64,000 nt of DNA from JACXVD01 sp020446665. Its GTDB lineage: Bacteria; Pseudomonadota; Alphaproteobacteria; Sphingomonadales; Sphingomonadaceae. The notes beneath the pieces were generated by a model. It did not search any database, was not told where the DNA came from, and saw only the letters and a list, made by a program, of their open reading frames with translations. A program made the position numbers and the translations under genes. Each line of letters opens with the position of its first letter. The stretch's first letter is position 1. The DNA lies in the NCBI GenBank assembly GCA_041396905.1, contig JAWKXQ010000007.1, forward strand, positions 39,509 to 103,508, in the 5' to 3' direction. Shown here piece after piece: positions 28,246 to 36,316 of the stretch.

Positions 28246-31200
28246 TGCGCATTTATCGCCTCCTCGCCTTCTGGGCTGCTTTCGCACTTTTCGGTGTGGC
28301 CTTTTCCGTGGGCCAGCTGCAGGCTTCTGGCGGCGAAAAAGCCGTCAAGCGGGACTATTCGCTGGTCAAGGCACCTGCCGCTCCGGAAATGCAGACCGAT
28401 GCCATGGTCGAAGCGAAATCGGCGGGCTGCAAAAGCTGCCACGACCCGCATGGCACCTGGGAAGGCATGTGGGACATGCACGAAACCCCGGCGGTGAAGC
28501 TGGGCTGCACCGATTGCCATGGCGGCAATGTCTCCATCAGCGGCAATCCCGATCTGCCGCATGACCACCCCGATTATGTCGCAGCGCGCGAAGCGGCGCA
28601 TGTGCTGCCCAAATATCCGGATGCCTGGCATTATCCCTCTTCCGCCAATCCGGCGCGCACCTATGCACTGCTGAACAAGGAAGCGCCGGAATTCATCCGC
28701 TTTGTGAACCCGTCTGATTACCGCGTCGTGCGCGAAGCCTGCGGATCATGCCATCTCGCCACGATCGAAGCAGCAGAACGCTCGATCATGGCATCGGGCG
28801 CCATGCTGTGGGGCGGCGCGGCCTATAATAACGGCATCGTTCCCTTCAAGAATTACATTTTTGGCGAAGCCTATACGCGCGACGGGCTGGCTGCGAAAAT
28901 CGAAAGTCCGGGCGATACGCCGGGCAAGGTGACAGAACGGCAGGCATCGCGCGGGGCGCTGGGCACGCTCTACCCGCTGCCGCACTGGACGGTGATCCCC
29001 CCGGGCGACGTCTTCCGCGTGTTTGAGCGCGGCGGGCGCAATATTGCCTCGCAATTCCCCGAAATCGGCTTGCCCAATCCGACCGGGCTGATCCAGCGGC
29101 TGGAGGAGCCGGGCCGCCCGGACCTGAAGCAATCGAGCCGCGGCCCGGCCACGGGTCTGCGCGTCGCGATCCCGGTGCTGAACATCCACAAGACCCGCCT
29201 CAACGATCCCTTCATGTGGTTCATGGGCACCAATGACCAACCGGGCGACTATCGCCATTCTGGCTGCGCAGCCTGCCATGTGGTCTATGCCAATGACCGC
29301 GAACCGCGCCACAGCCTGACCTATGCGAAATTCGGGCGCGATGGGCAGTCGATCACCACTGACCCGACCATTGCCGGCAAGATGCAGCCAGCGGGCGGGC
29401 ATGACACGCATGGTTCCAGTGATGCGCATGATGGCGGCAAGAGCGGCGACGTCCATGGCGGCGGTGATGGCGATCAGGAAGGCATGATGAAGGAGAAGGG
29501 GCACCCGCTCCAGCATGTCTTCACGCGCTCCATCCCCACTTCGCAATGCATGAACTGCCACATGCACCAGCCGAATATCTTCCTGAATTCCTTCCTCGGC
29601 TACACTATGTGGGATTATGAATCCGATGCGCCATCCATGTGGCCGAAGGACCAGAAATTCCCCACCGCTGACGAAGTGCACAAGGTTCTGGAACGCAACC
29701 CGGAAGGGGCCGCGCCGAAGGGCAATTGGGCGGATCTCGATTTCCTGCGCAATGTCTATGACCTCAATCCGCAGCTCAAGGACACGCAATTTGCCGATTA
29801 TCACGGCCATGGCTGGAACTTCCGCGCCATCTTCAAGCGTGACCGCGAAGGCAATCTGCTCGATGCCTATGGCAAGGTGGTCGACCCGGACGATCCGGAA
29901 AAATGGCGCAAGGGCGATGAAGGCAAATTTGTCGAGGTCGGCACCAATCCCGGCAAGGCCGTGCATATGTTTGATATTCATGCCGAACAGGGGATGCAAT
30001 GCGCCGATTGCCACTTTGCGCAGGACAGCCATGGCAATGGTCTGATCTATGGCGAAGTCGCCAATGCCATCGAAATCGGGTGCAAGGATTGCCACGGCAC
30101 GGCTGATGCCTATCCCAATCTGCTGACCAGCGGACCCGCTGCGCCGCCCAAGGGCAATAATCTGGCCCTGCTGCGCAACCCGGATGGCCAGCGCCGGTTT
30201 GAATGGCAATATGACGAGACTGGCCGCCGTGTGCTGATCCAGCGTTCGCTGCTCGATCCCAAGCTGGAATGGCGGGTCAGCCTGGCCAAGGATTCCGTCG
30301 ATCCGACGCTGCCCGAATGCGTGCTCAATGAAAGCACCAATGCCGGGCCCTGCTTCAACCCCAAATCAGCCCGCGCCAAATTGATGAGCGCGAGCGGGGC
30401 AGAGGATGGCAATTTCGCCTTTGGCACCGGTATCGCGCCCGATGAGCGGGCACACAAGGACCCGGAAATGGCATGTTTCACCTGCCACCTTTCCTGGACC
30501 ACATCCTGCGGCGGGTGCCATTTGCCGATCGAAGCCAACTGGAAGACCAAGATGCACCATTTCGAGGGTAAGGAGACGCGCAATTTCGCGACCTACAACC
30601 CGCAAGTGGCGCGCGACCAGATGTTCCAGCTGGGCAAGCATCAGACGACCAAGGGCAATCAGGTTGCGCCGGTCCGTTCCAGCTCGGCGCTGGTCCTGTC
30701 TTCCACCAATATCAACCGCGAACGTATCTATGTGCAGCAGCCCCCGATCAGCGCGGTGGGCTATTCCAGTCAGGCCTTCGCTCCGCATTTCCCGCATACA
30801 GTGCGCCTGACCGAGACCAAGACCTGCACCGATTGCCATCTGTCCGAAGCGGATGACAATAATGCGATCATGGCCCAGTTGCTGCTGCTGGGTACGAATT
30901 ACGTCAACTTCGTTGGGCTGAATGCCTGGACCGGTGAAGAAGGCGGCTTCGAAGCGATCCGCGTGACTGAATATGACGAGCCGCAGGCTGTGCTTGGATC
31001 TTACCTGCACAAATATGCCTATCCCGAATATTACCGGCAATTCGTGGACGATAATGACCGCGAATTGAAGGACTGGACCCGCGGGCAGGCGTTTGACGAC
31101 AATCTGTCGGGCGAGACCAAGCCGCTCGAACAATTCGCCAATGTCCATGAAGGGACCAGCGGACGGGTAGGCTGCCTGCAATTGCGCGGTGAATATATGT

Positions 31201-32369
31201 TCGTGGCCGAGGGCAAGGGCGGCTTTGCTGTCTATGACGTGGCGAGCATCGCGAACAAAGGCTTCTCCGAACGGATTATCGAAGGGCCTTTCTCAGCGCT
31301 CGGCCATGATACGCGGGTGAAGAGCGCCAATGCCACCTGCATGGCGCTGCCCACGGAACAGGCCATCGCCCCGACGCGCAACACGCCGGAAATGCAGGAG
31401 ATGAACCAGGAACAGCCCTTCCTGCCGATCTATCACTATGCTGCGATCACCGATTCCGAAGAGGGGCTGATCCTCGTCAATGTCGATACGCTTGCGGATG
31501 GCGAATTCCGCAACAACAAGCTGAAGCGGGCGGTGACATGGAATGAAGGCGGCGTGCTGAATGGTGCGCGGCACATCCATCTGGCGGGCGAAATCGCCTA
31601 TATCACCGCAGATCGCGGGCTGGTGGTCGTGGACCTTTCTGACCCGCTCAATCCGCAATTGGCGGCCGTGCGCGAATTGCAGGATGCGCGGGCCAGCGCG
31701 ATCCAGTTCCGCTATCTTTGGGTCACGGATATGGACGGGCTGAAGCTGTTCGACGTCACCAATATGCGCAATCCGGTGGCGGTGCCCGAGGCGACGATTG
31801 AACTCGCCAATGCCCGGCGTCTCTATATTGCGCGAACCTATGCCTATGTCGCGGCCAAGCAGGATGGTCTGGTTATCGTGGATGTGACCCGCCCGATGGC
31901 ACCCAAGATATACAAGCGCGAAACGTTGGGCGGGCTGATGAATGATGCGGAAGATGTGGTGCTTGGCTCCACCAATGCTTCGCTCTTCGCCTATGTCGCG
32001 GATGGGGTGAACGGGATGAAAGTCATCCAGATGACCAGCCCCGACAGCCAGCGCAATTTCTATGGCTTCTCGCCCAAACCGATGCCCGAACTGGTCGCCT
32101 GGGCGAAGACCAAGGGGCCCGCAATTGCCATGTCGCGCGGCCTCGCACGGGACCGTGCGGTGGACGAGACCGGGGGGCAGATCGCAATCTTCGGACGGTT
32201 GGGCTCGCGTCCCTTTACCCGCGCCGAGATGGAGCGGCTGTTCCTCACTCGTGGTGGCTTCCCCTGGAAGGTCAGCGATGATGTGGATATGGGCGCATGG
32301 GTCGGCGGCGGGTCATGGCGCAGTGCTGACAGCGCGCCGGAACTGGAAGAGGCGCAGGGCGGGCAGTAG
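28245..32369 (+). CDS. Ten-haem cytochrome c with C-terminal LVIVD beta-propeller
   Basis: A 1374-residue exported protein with signal peptide (~1-28). Ten CXXCH sites start at residues 62, 88, 166, 341, 435, 586, 613, 744, 755 and 861. A His/Gly/Asp-rich insert lies near 385-415. From ~990 to 1270 it carries LVIVD-type propeller repeats (AYITADRGLVVVDLSDPLNPQ, LWVTDMDGLKLFDVTNMRNP, YAYVAAKQDGLVIVDVTRP). These propellers occur on extracellular surface proteins. It begins in the overlap with the barrel stop (TGATG). The large size and position suggest a surface-exposed terminal electron-transfer protein seated in or near the barrel. Confidence 0.9.
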   Translation: MRIYRLLAFWAAFALFGVAFSVGQLQASGGEKAVKRDYSLVKAPAAPEMQTDAMVEAKSAGCKSCHDPHGTWEGMWDMHETPAVKLGCTDCHGGNVSISGNPDLPHDHPDYVAAREAAHVLPKYPDAWHYPSSANPARTYALLNKEAPEFIRFVNPSDYRVVREACGSCHLATIEAAERSIMASGAMLWGGAAYNNGIVPFKNYIFGEAYTRDGLAAKIESPGDTPGKVTERQASRGALGTLYPLPHWTVIPPGDVFRVFERGGRNIASQFPEIGLPNPTGLIQRLEEPGRPDLKQSSRGPATGLRVAIPVLNIHKTRLNDPFMWFMGTNDQPGDYRHSGCAACHVVYANDREPRHSLTYAKFGRDGQSITTDPTIAGKMQPAGGHDTHGSSDAHDGGKSGDVHGGGDGDQEGMMKEKGHPLQHVFTRSIPTSQCMNCHMHQPNIFLNSFLGYTMWDYESDAPSMWPKDQKFPTADEVHKVLERNPEGAAPKGNWADLDFLRNVYDLNPQLKDTQFADYHGHGWNFRAIFKRDREGNLLDAYGKVVDPDDPEKWRKGDEGKFVEVGTNPGKAVHMFDIHAEQGMQCADCHFAQDSHGNGLIYGEVANAIEIGCKDCHGTADAYPNLLTSGPAAPPKGNNLALLRNPDGQRRFEWQYDETGRRVLIQRSLLDPKLEWRVSLAKDSVDPTLPECVLNESTNAGPCFNPKSARAKLMSASGAEDGNFAFGTGIAPDERAHKDPEMACFTCHLSWTTSCGGCHLPIEANWKTKMHHFEGKETRNFATYNPQVARDQMFQLGKHQTTKGNQVAPVRSSSALVLSSTNINRERIYVQQPPISAVGYSSQAFAPHFPHTVRLTETKTCTDCHLSEADDNNAIMAQLLLLGTNYVNFVGLNAWTGEEGGFEAIRVTEYDEPQAVLGSYLHKYAYPEYYRQFVDDNDRELKDWTRGQAFDDNLSGETKPLEQFANVHEGTSGRVGCLQLRGEYMFVAEGKGGFAVYDVASIANKGFSERIIEGPFSALGHDTRVKSANATCMALPTEQAIAPTRNTPEMQEMNQEQPFLPIYHYAAITDSEEGLILVNVDTLADGEFRNNKLKRAVTWNEGGVLNGARHIHLAGEIAYITADRGLVVVDLSDPLNPQLAAVRELQDARASAIQFRYLWVTDMDGLKLFDVTNMRNPVAVPEATIELANARRLYIARTYAYVAAKQDGLVIVDVTRPMAPKIYKRETLGGLMNDAEDVVLGSTNASLFAYVADGVNGMKVIQMTSPDSQRNFYGFSPKPMPELVAWAKTKGPAIAMSRGLARDRAVDETGGQIAIFGRLGSRPFTRAEMERLFLTRGGFPWKVSDDVDMGAWVGGGSWRSADSAPELEEAQGGQ

Positions 32370-32381
32370 GCGGGGGTTCAG

Positions 32382-32741
32382 TTGGTCCGCCGGATCAGCC
32401 TCGTGATTATCGGCGCGCTATTCCTGATCGGTGGGCTGTTTCACCTGAAGGATATCGTGCTAGGCGGCTGGCTGCCCTATCGCTTCGCCCCGATCGGGCT
32501 GAACTGGTTCTGGACGCTGCTGCTGCCACTGGACCTTGCTGTGGCCGGCCTTATTGTGTGGCGAAAGGTCGCCATGGCTCTGTGGCTTGGTCTTGTGATC
32601 ATGATCGCCGATGTGGCGATCAATGCCTATGCGCTGATCGGGCTTGGTTTCCCTGCTTTCGCTTACTCGCTGCCTTTGCAAGCGGCCTTTCTTGGCTATT
32701 TGCTTGGGGCCATGCCCTTCATCTTGCGCGACCGACCCTAA
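32382..32741 (+). CDS. Small four-helix membrane protein
   Basis: A 119-residue protein with four predicted TM helices (~4-22, 41-60, 64-86, 91-112) and no cysteine or haem motif. The start is uncertain: TTG 32382 or GTG 32403. It follows the ten-haem gene by 12 nt, so is probably co-transcribed, and overlaps the convergent phosphoesterase by 4 nt. Function unknown. Confidence 0.7.
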   Translation: MVRRISLVIIGALFLIGGLFHLKDIVLGGWLPYRFAPIGLNWFWTLLLPLDLAVAGLIVWRKVAMALWLGLVIMIADVAINAYALIGLGFPAFAYSLPLQAAFLGYLLGAMPFILRDRP

Positions 32742-33586
32742 TTCCGCTCCGCGAACATTTCCCGGATCATCCCCTGCAAATGCGGGGTGAAGCTGGCGAG
32801 TACGCGCCAGTCGCTCACGCGTTCGTAATGGGTTACCAGCCGCGTCCCGTCCCACCGATGGAGGGCGTAAGTGGGTGGCTCGGTAGTGATCAGGTCGCGT
32901 CCGTCAGGCGTATCCGGGTCAATCGGGCGCAGATCCATGGCCACCAGCGGCGCGACAGACGGGGTCACGCCCAGTGGGTGGCCTTCGAACATGGTGAAGA
33001 TCGGGCGGTGGAGATGCCCGCAATGGATGCCCACGATCTGGCGGTGACCACGCACCGCCGCAGCAAAGCGGGCGATCCAAGGCTCGCTCGTGACCGGGTC
33101 CATCCAGTCAATCCCGGCAACCACCGGCGGGTGATGCATGAAGATCAGCGTGGGCTGGTCCGGCTTTTCATGCAGCCGGTCACTCAGCCATGCCTCGCGC
33201 CGCTCGCAAAATGCACCGCCATGGCGGCCCGGCTCCAGCGTATCGAGCAGCAAGATGCGCAGCCCATCCTTCTCGACTTCATATTGCACGAAACCATCAT
33301 TGGTCGGCGTATCCGGAAAGGCCGCCAGCAGCCCTTCTCGGCTATCGTGATTACCCACCATGGGCAGCACGGGGAAGGGGCAGGCAGCGAGCAATTCAGC
33401 GGTCTTGAGGAAGCTGTCATGATCGCCGTGATCGGTCATGTCGCCGGTTGCCACCAGCATGTCCGGCCGGTTTGGGCCATCCAGAACCCGGGCGAGGGTC
33501 GCGCGGAAACGGATGCGGTTGAGCTCCTCCGGCCTTGCGTCAGGCTCGAAGCCGATATGGATATCCGTCAACTGCGCAATCAGCAC
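32738..33586 (-). CDS. CpdA-like metallophosphoesterase (cyclic-nucleotide phosphodiesterase candidate)
   Basis: A 282-residue calcineurin-type phosphoesterase with the full motif set: DIH (8-10), GD in VATGDMTDHGD, GNHD, FMHHPPV and GHLH. This is the class that includes the 3',5'-cAMP phosphodiesterase CpdA (Icc). It is last in a reverse-strand operon with the FHA cytochrome, cytochrome b and the cNMP-binding oxidoreductase. That fits removal of a cyclic nucleotide made by the CHASE2 cyclase across the cluster. The substrate is inferred from context, not shown. Confidence 0.82.
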   Translation of the reverse strand: MLIAQLTDIHIGFEPDARPEELNRIRFRATLARVLDGPNRPDMLVATGDMTDHGDHDSFLKTAELLAACPFPVLPMVGNHDSREGLLAAFPDTPTNDGFVQYEVEKDGLRILLLDTLEPGRHGGAFCERREAWLSDRLHEKPDQPTLIFMHHPPVVAGIDWMDPVTSEPWIARFAAAVRGHRQIVGIHCGHLHRPIFTMFEGHPLGVTPSVAPLVAMDLRPIDPDTPDGRDLITTEPPTYALHRWDGTRLVTHYERVSDWRVLASFTPHLQGMIREMFAERN

Positions 33587-33588
33587 GT

Positions 33589-35427
33589 CTATTCCCCACC
33601 CGCGCGGCTTGCTGGCCTCTGCTTTGGCAGAATTCCGGCAATCGTCTTTCTGTCCGAAATGCTCTTCTTGTCTTTCCGATGCGGGTCGATGGCTGGCATC
33701 AGGCCATTACGCGGATGGTAAGCATGGCACATTGCACAGCTGGAGGGAACATCCGCCTTCTTGTCCGCTTCGCCCATATGGCAATCGCGGCATTGCTTGA
33801 TCGCGGGCATCAGCAAATCGTCGGCGCTCTTAGACTGACCCGCCAGATGGCAATCGCTGCATTCGGCATCCTTCTCATGCGTCTTGTGATCGAAGAAGCC
33901 GCGGATGAAATATTTGTCGGGCAGGTTTACCGGCATCACGCCTGCTCGTGATCCCTTACTGGTCGGGATATGGCAATCGCCGCAGACCCCGCCCCTGGAC
34001 AGCGCCCGGTTGATCGCGATCAGTCCGCGCTGCGGCTGGCCGAAGTCCTGATAATAGAGCCCGCCACGCGCATATTCACCGGGGCGGCGGCGATCTGTCA
34101 CGATCGGTCGACGCGGAGCCCGGTCAAGCCGCGCCAGCGCTGCCTGCATCTTGCCGACATCGCCATGTTCCAGCGAACGGAACTGGCCGCCGCTGCTATC
34201 AAAAACGAGGCTGTGGCAGGCTTCGCAATCCCGCTCCATCTCGACCGGCAGATAATCGCTCTCATCCTTGTTGAGGCGATGGCAATCCTTGCACTCCATC
34301 CCGCCGGCGCCATAGCCGCGCTTGGCCCCGATCCGCATTGCCATGCGCGCCACCCCGCCGCGCTTGTCGAGATGCACATCATGCGGGAAACGCAGCCCGT
34401 TATATTCCTTTGGCTGGCTGTCGAGCGAGAGGCGCACCGGGTCTTTCTGCCCCGGCTCTGTGAACAGAACCGCCTTAAACTGTGGGTGAGCAGTGCCGAA
34501 ATCGCCCGCATTGCCCAGCTCTGTATCGGTCAGGCGCTTGTCCAGACTGTCATGGCAATCGGCGCAGAAGGCCTGCGCGGCTGGTTGCATCTTCGTCTTG
34601 CCTTCATGCTCTGTATGGCAGTCCGAACAGACACCGGGGCCGGATTTGCCAAAGGCATGGGCGATATCCCACTGGATCTGGTCCCCCCAGGGCAGCGGGC
34701 CGCGAGCAGGGGCCATGCGGTCCGGCTTGGCGTGATCCTCGATAATCGTGTCGATATGTTTCGACAGCTCGCCATGGCAGCTGAGACAGGTCTGGTCCGT
34801 CACTGCCTCGAAAGGGGTGACGTGGCAGGCCTCGCAATTGTCCTCCAGCCCTTCATGGGCGAGGCTGAGCGAGCCGGTGCTCCAGCTGGAATCCATCAGC
34901 ACTGCGCCTTGCTGGTCATAATCCGGCTTGACTGTGTCCCGCGTCAGATGGCTGAAAATCGGCACAGCGAGGAAGGCGATGAGGATGCCGACCAGCGCAA
35001 CCCATGCGACCACGCGCTTGCTGGGCATGGCGCTGGCTAACGCAAAGCCGCCGACCTTGTCTGCCCGTGCACCTTCGGCTGCTTCTGCAACGCGGATGGA
35101 GATGGCAGGCACACCGCCTTCGCCTTGAGAGACAGTGAGACGATAATTGCCAAAGCCCAGTTCGCCGCCGCCGCGCGGGTCGATTATCGCGCTGTTGGTG
35201 TGACGCCCTTCGACAGTAAAGCCGAGCGAGCTGACAGCCTCCACCGCCAGCGTCCCGTCTTCGCGCTGGGTAACACGGGCATGGTTGAGCTCTACCGCCA
35301 GGTCATCAAGGTGGATTGCATTCGCGGCGTCACGCCCAATACCGAGCTCGCTGCCGGGCATTTCCTTGCGGCGCACGATTTCGCGGCCGCTGGCGGTGAC
35401 GTCGATGGTCTCGATCAGGAAAGTCAT
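33589..35427 (-). CDS. FHA domain - TM - ten-haem cytochrome c fusion
   Basis: A 612-residue membrane protein. Residues ~5-110 form a cytoplasmic FHA-like domain (LGIGRDAANAIHLDD, VELNHARV, the equivalent of GR...N/HA; the usual SxxH serine is replaced). One TM helix lies at ~137-159. The periplasmic part has ten CXXCH sites starting near residues 198, 214, 267, 288, 379, 401, 482, 523, 546 and 564. FHA domains bind phosphothreonine, so electron flow through this cytochrome could respond to a Ser/Thr kinase or to protein docking. It lies 10 nt from the cytochrome b gene and 2 nt before the phosphoesterase. Confidence 0.88.
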   Translation of the reverse strand: MTFLIETIDVTASGREIVRRKEMPGSELGIGRDAANAIHLDDLAVELNHARVTQREDGTLAVEAVSSLGFTVEGRHTNSAIIDPRGGGELGFGNYRLTVSQGEGGVPAISIRVAEAAEGARADKVGGFALASAMPSKRVVAWVALVGILIAFLAVPIFSHLTRDTVKPDYDQQGAVLMDSSWSTGSLSLAHEGLEDNCEACHVTPFEAVTDQTCLSCHGELSKHIDTIIEDHAKPDRMAPARGPLPWGDQIQWDIAHAFGKSGPGVCSDCHTEHEGKTKMQPAAQAFCADCHDSLDKRLTDTELGNAGDFGTAHPQFKAVLFTEPGQKDPVRLSLDSQPKEYNGLRFPHDVHLDKRGGVARMAMRIGAKRGYGAGGMECKDCHRLNKDESDYLPVEMERDCEACHSLVFDSSGGQFRSLEHGDVGKMQAALARLDRAPRRPIVTDRRRPGEYARGGLYYQDFGQPQRGLIAINRALSRGGVCGDCHIPTSKGSRAGVMPVNLPDKYFIRGFFDHKTHEKDAECSDCHLAGQSKSADDLLMPAIKQCRDCHMGEADKKADVPSSCAMCHAYHPRNGLMPAIDPHRKDKKSISDRKTIAGILPKQRPASRAGGE

Positions 35428-35437
35428 CGCCGCGCCC

Positions 35438-36316
35438 TCACCAGTAATAGAACACGCTGATAATATGCGCGGTGAGAGCCGCGAGCAGCGCGATGGTTAC
35501 AGGGATATGGATGAAGAGCCAGACCTCAAGCATGGCCTTGATCTTCATATGACGGCGGATCTGGTCGAGTTGTGTTTTGCGCCGCGCCAGCAGCGCGCGC
35601 ACGGTTTCCTGCGGGCTATCCTTGCCATGGCTGCCGGAAAAAGCATCCAGCGCGCGGGTGGTGGCGCAATTGCCATAGCGATTGGCGAGCCGGGTCCACA
35701 GACCGAAGCCGAACGTATCCTGTTCCAGCGCGGCGATCACTGTATCGGCTTCATGCCGATCCAGCGGCTGCGCGGCGCGGCGCAGCTGGCCGTCAATCGA
35801 GGTCAGCGCCTCGACCATCATTTCCGTCGTCATTTCCTTGCGATTGTCGCTCAGCGCCTGTGGCAGAGTGACATAGGCATAGATGCCGTAAATGCCCGAA
35901 AGGATCACGATCATCATCAGAACATAGGCCAGCGTGTGGACATTCCAGCCCAGTTGAAAGCCGGTATGCAGGGTGGCGATCACGATCAGCGAGAGGCCGA
36001 GATAGACATGCGCGCTGGTCCACGCTTTCAGCGACCAGTGGCCTTCGCTCATATTGCGCTTGCGGATACCCAGCAGCGCGAGCCACACGATCAGCCCTGC
36101 GCCAATCGTGCCCAGCGTATAGCCATACCAGGTGCCGCCATTGGGGCGCGGTTGTACGTCAATGCTGAAATAGATGGCTATGGCGGCAATGCAGCTGGCC
36201 AGAGCCACCCACAGCCACAGGAATTTCCTGTGCGTCAGGAAGCTGCTGTGATCGGCTGCCCGGCGCTGTTCGATCGCGCTTGCGCCCACCGGCTTTTCGT
36301 CAGGGATGGAGGCCAT
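35438..36316 (-). CDS. Di-haem cytochrome b membrane subunit
   Basis: A 292-residue protein with five TM helices (~32-52, 66-84, 101-120, 127-150, 265-288) and a ~100-residue charged loop before the last. Helix 3 carries H103 and H117, helix 5 H270 and H284; each pair is HX13H, the spacing of bis-His di-haem ligation in cytochrome b. This predicts two stacked b haems crossing the membrane. It sits between the cytoplasmic FAD/Fe-S protein (1-nt overlap) and the membrane-anchored ten-haem cytochrome, so it would link the two. Confidence 0.82.
   Translation of the reverse strand: MASIPDEKPVGASAIEQRRAADHSSFLTHRKFLWLWVALASCIAAIAIYFSIDVQPRPNGGTWYGYTLGTIGAGLIVWLALLGIRKRNMSEGHWSLKAWTSAHVYLGLSLIVIATLHTGFQLGWNVHTLAYVLMMIVILSGIYGIYAYVTLPQALSDNRKEMTTEMMVEALTSIDGQLRRAAQPLDRHEADTVIAALEQDTFGFGLWTRLANRYGNCATTRALDAFSGSHGKDSPQETVRALLARRKTQLDQIRRHMKIKAMLEVWLFIHIPVTIALLAALTAHIISVFYYW

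Noticed and set aside
24281..28287. Reverse-strand frames of 639 and 643 codons opposite the HbpS lipoprotein and the barrel
   Set aside because: Antisense shadows in high-GC DNA; forward frames have signal peptides, domain motifs and start-stop overlaps.
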